This document shows positions 62,814 to 64,000 of a DNA stretch of 64,000 nt, in pieces. The notes under the pieces were generated by a model. That model saw nothing but the letters and a program-made list of their open reading frames with translations. It was not told where the DNA came from and did no database searches. Source of the stretch: Curtobacterium citreum (lineage in GTDB: Bacteria; Actinomycetota; Actinomycetes; Actinomycetales; Microbacteriaceae). The position numbers and the translations under genes were made by a program. Numbering within the stretch: the stretch's first letter is position 1; the number at the start of each line of letters is the position of its first letter. The DNA lies in assembly GCF_006715175.1 (NCBI RefSeq), contig NZ_VFMQ01000001.1, forward strand, positions 3,472,001 through 3,536,000, written 5' to 3'.

Positions 62814-62927
62814 ATCGTCACCAGGCCGTGTTGCGTCGTCCTCCACCACCCCACCTGGACGGGAGGCGCTCCACAGGTCCGTCCCGTTCGCCACCGACCG
62901 ACGTGTGGTCGCGTCAGTGTGGTCGCC

Positions 62928-63824
62928 ATGACATCGATCCCCACCTTCCGGCCCGGCCGACCGGTGGTCGTGCGCCGTCCCGCTGACCTGGCAGACCCGG
63001 TCCGGCTGTTCCACGGCGCAGCTGTCGAGCGCCGGGAGTGGGAGGCCCTGGACGCGCTCGGGCGACGGCAGTTGGTCGTGCGGTCCCGCATCGCTGCCCT
63101 GCAACGCCGCGTGGTCGCATCCCATCGGTCCGCCGGGGCACTCTGGGGGCTTCCAGAACTCGGTCGGTGGGACTCGCGGCTGCACGTCGTCGACCCGGGC
63201 ATCGCCAAGACCCACGTCGGGCGCGGCGTCGTCCGACACGCGGGTCAGATCGCCTCGGACGAGATCGCCGAGCTCTCGGGGACGCCCGTGACGTCCCTGC
63301 TGCGGACCGTGACCGACATCGCGCACACCGTTCCGCTCCGGCACGGTGTCGTCGTCCTCGACCACGTCCTGCACACCGGGCACATGGACCGTCCGGCACT
63401 GCAGCGAGCGTTCGACCAGCGCGCGGGTCGGCGCGGCAACCGCGTGGCGAGGTCTGCACTGGACCTGGCCGACGCCGCGTCGGAGTCGCCCGGTGAGTCG
63501 AGCAGCCGTGTCACCATGCGGGACCTCCGTGTCCCACCACCGATCCTGCAGCAGGAGTTCGCGACGGACGCCGGACGTTTCCGGGTCGACTTCTGGTGGC
63601 CGGACGTCGGGGTCGTCGGCGAGTTCGACGGTCGCGTCAAGTACGACGACCGGGACGTGCTGTGGGCCGAGAAGCGACGGGAGGACGCGCTGCGACGACT
63701 CCCCCAGGTGTCCGGCTTCGCGCGGTGGGGCATGCGCGAGGCAGGCGACCCCGTCCTCCTCGCCCACGTGCTCCTGGCAGCGGGCGTGCCGCTCGGACGC
63801 GGGTGGGCGGCGCGGCCCAGGTGA
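62928..63824 (+). CDS. AbiEi-like / DUF559 nuclease-fold protein, copy 2
   Basis: A 298-residue paralogue of the protein at 6764. The N-terminal part has HRSAGALWGLPELG and TSLLRTVTDIAHTVPL, as in AbiEi-like regulators. The C-terminal core repeats the nuclease pattern: E190, D221 in FRVDFWWP, GEFDGRVKY (E232, D234, K238) and EKRRE at 248-252. No AbiEii toxin gene is visible nearby. The ATG at 62928 is chosen; a GTG three codons upstream is also open. GAGACGCC repeats lie on both sides of the gene. Function unknown. Confidence 0.8.
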   Translation: MTSIPTFRPGRPVVVRRPADLADPVRLFHGAAVERREWEALDALGRRQLVVRSRIAALQRRVVASHRSAGALWGLPELGRWDSRLHVVDPGIAKTHVGRGVVRHAGQIASDEIAELSGTPVTSLLRTVTDIAHTVPLRHGVVVLDHVLHTGHMDRPALQRAFDQRAGRRGNRVARSALDLADAASESPGESSSRVTMRDLRVPPPILQQEFATDAGRFRVDFWWPDVGVVGEFDGRVKYDDRDVLWAEKRREDALRRLPQVSGFARWGMREAGDPVLLAHVLLAAGVPLGRGWAARPR

Positions 63825-63831
63825 CGCCCGG

Positions 63832-63973
63832 GAGACGCCCGGGAGACGCCCCGCGGTGCTCGAGACGCCCCCAGATGCTCGAGACGCCTGCGCCCAAGGC
63901 GGCGTCTCGGCGGGAAGGCGGCGTCTCGACGGGAAGGCGGCGTCTCGACGGGAAGGCGGCGTCTCGGAAGGAC
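63832..63973. repeat. GAGACGCC array with four 19-base tandem units
   Basis: Four GAGACGCC copies (63832, 63843, 63862, 63881) face four GGCGTCTC copies (63901, 63920, 63939, 63958). The second group is a tandem of the 19-base unit GGCGGCGTCTCGACGGGAA (63898-63973, the last incomplete). The two halves are complementary and can fold on each other. The array begins seven bases after the nuclease-like gene. Confidence 0.85.
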
Positions 63974-64000
63974 CGCTCCACAGGCTCGCAACCGTCCGGA

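Noticed and set aside
63832-63973. CRISPR-like look of the 19-base tandem units
   Set aside because: The units are directly adjacent with no spacers between them.

Overview
The window is about 72% GC by eye, densely coded and rich in GTG starts. Gene content and order point to an actinobacterium of the Microbacteriaceae, most likely Curtobacterium or a close relative; this is inferred, since there is no rRNA gene to confirm it. Supporting signs are the order sucC-sucD-(DUF6350 membrane protein)-purN-purH, a GuaB3 paralogue beside guaA and guaB, a LAxTG-type (sortase E) anchor, and many genes whose -10 box lies 6-7 bases before the start codon. I see no tRNA, rRNA, CRISPR array, transposase or prophage.

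Layout. 1-64: tail of an unknown gene. 143-4251 (-): an ABC importer operon (lipoprotein, two permeases, ATPase). 4490-7726: a DUF1905/OmdA-type protein, NAD(P)HX dehydratase with a histidine phosphatase, and an AbiEi/DUF559-type nuclease-like protein. 8065-14565 (-): a carbohydrate operon (binding protein, two permeases, GH38 alpha-mannosidase). 14834-23187: PhzF, a LAxTG-anchored lamin-tail/propeller protein, a ROK regulator, GNAT plus an alkyltransferase-like protein, a repeat-rich secreted protein and a DUF805 protein. 23225-26988 (-): a heterodimeric ABC exporter with a candidate leader peptide upstream. 27629-34151 (-): purH, purN, DUF6350, sucD, sucC. 34351-42050 (+): a RecQ-like helicase, small proteins, a DUF2236 protein, the nicotinamide salvage operon prs-nadV-nrtR, a PNPOx-family protein and a GNAT. 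42159-53058: pcrA, a GDPD, a YccA-family protein, guaA with DUF3817 and SURF1 genes, and a KhtTU-like antiporter pair. 53114-62709: glpD, guaB3, a livHMGF importer and guaB. 62928-63824: a second AbiEi/DUF559-type gene.

Functionally the window combines purine/GMP synthesis (purN, purH, guaA, guaB, guaB3), NAD salvage and repair (prs-nadV-nrtR, nnrD), mannoside use, the succinyl-CoA synthetase step, and DNA repair helicases.

The most unusual content lies in the repeats. One palindromic family (core GGAGGCACGG) occurs between genes as terminator-like hairpins, inside an operon between a binding-protein gene and its permease, and inside coding sequences, where it is often read as Pro-Gly-Gly-Thr. 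A second family (GATCCGCGCG) and a third (GAGACGCC) form arrays beside the two nuclease-like genes. The GAGACGCC arrays bracket the second nuclease-like gene on both sides.
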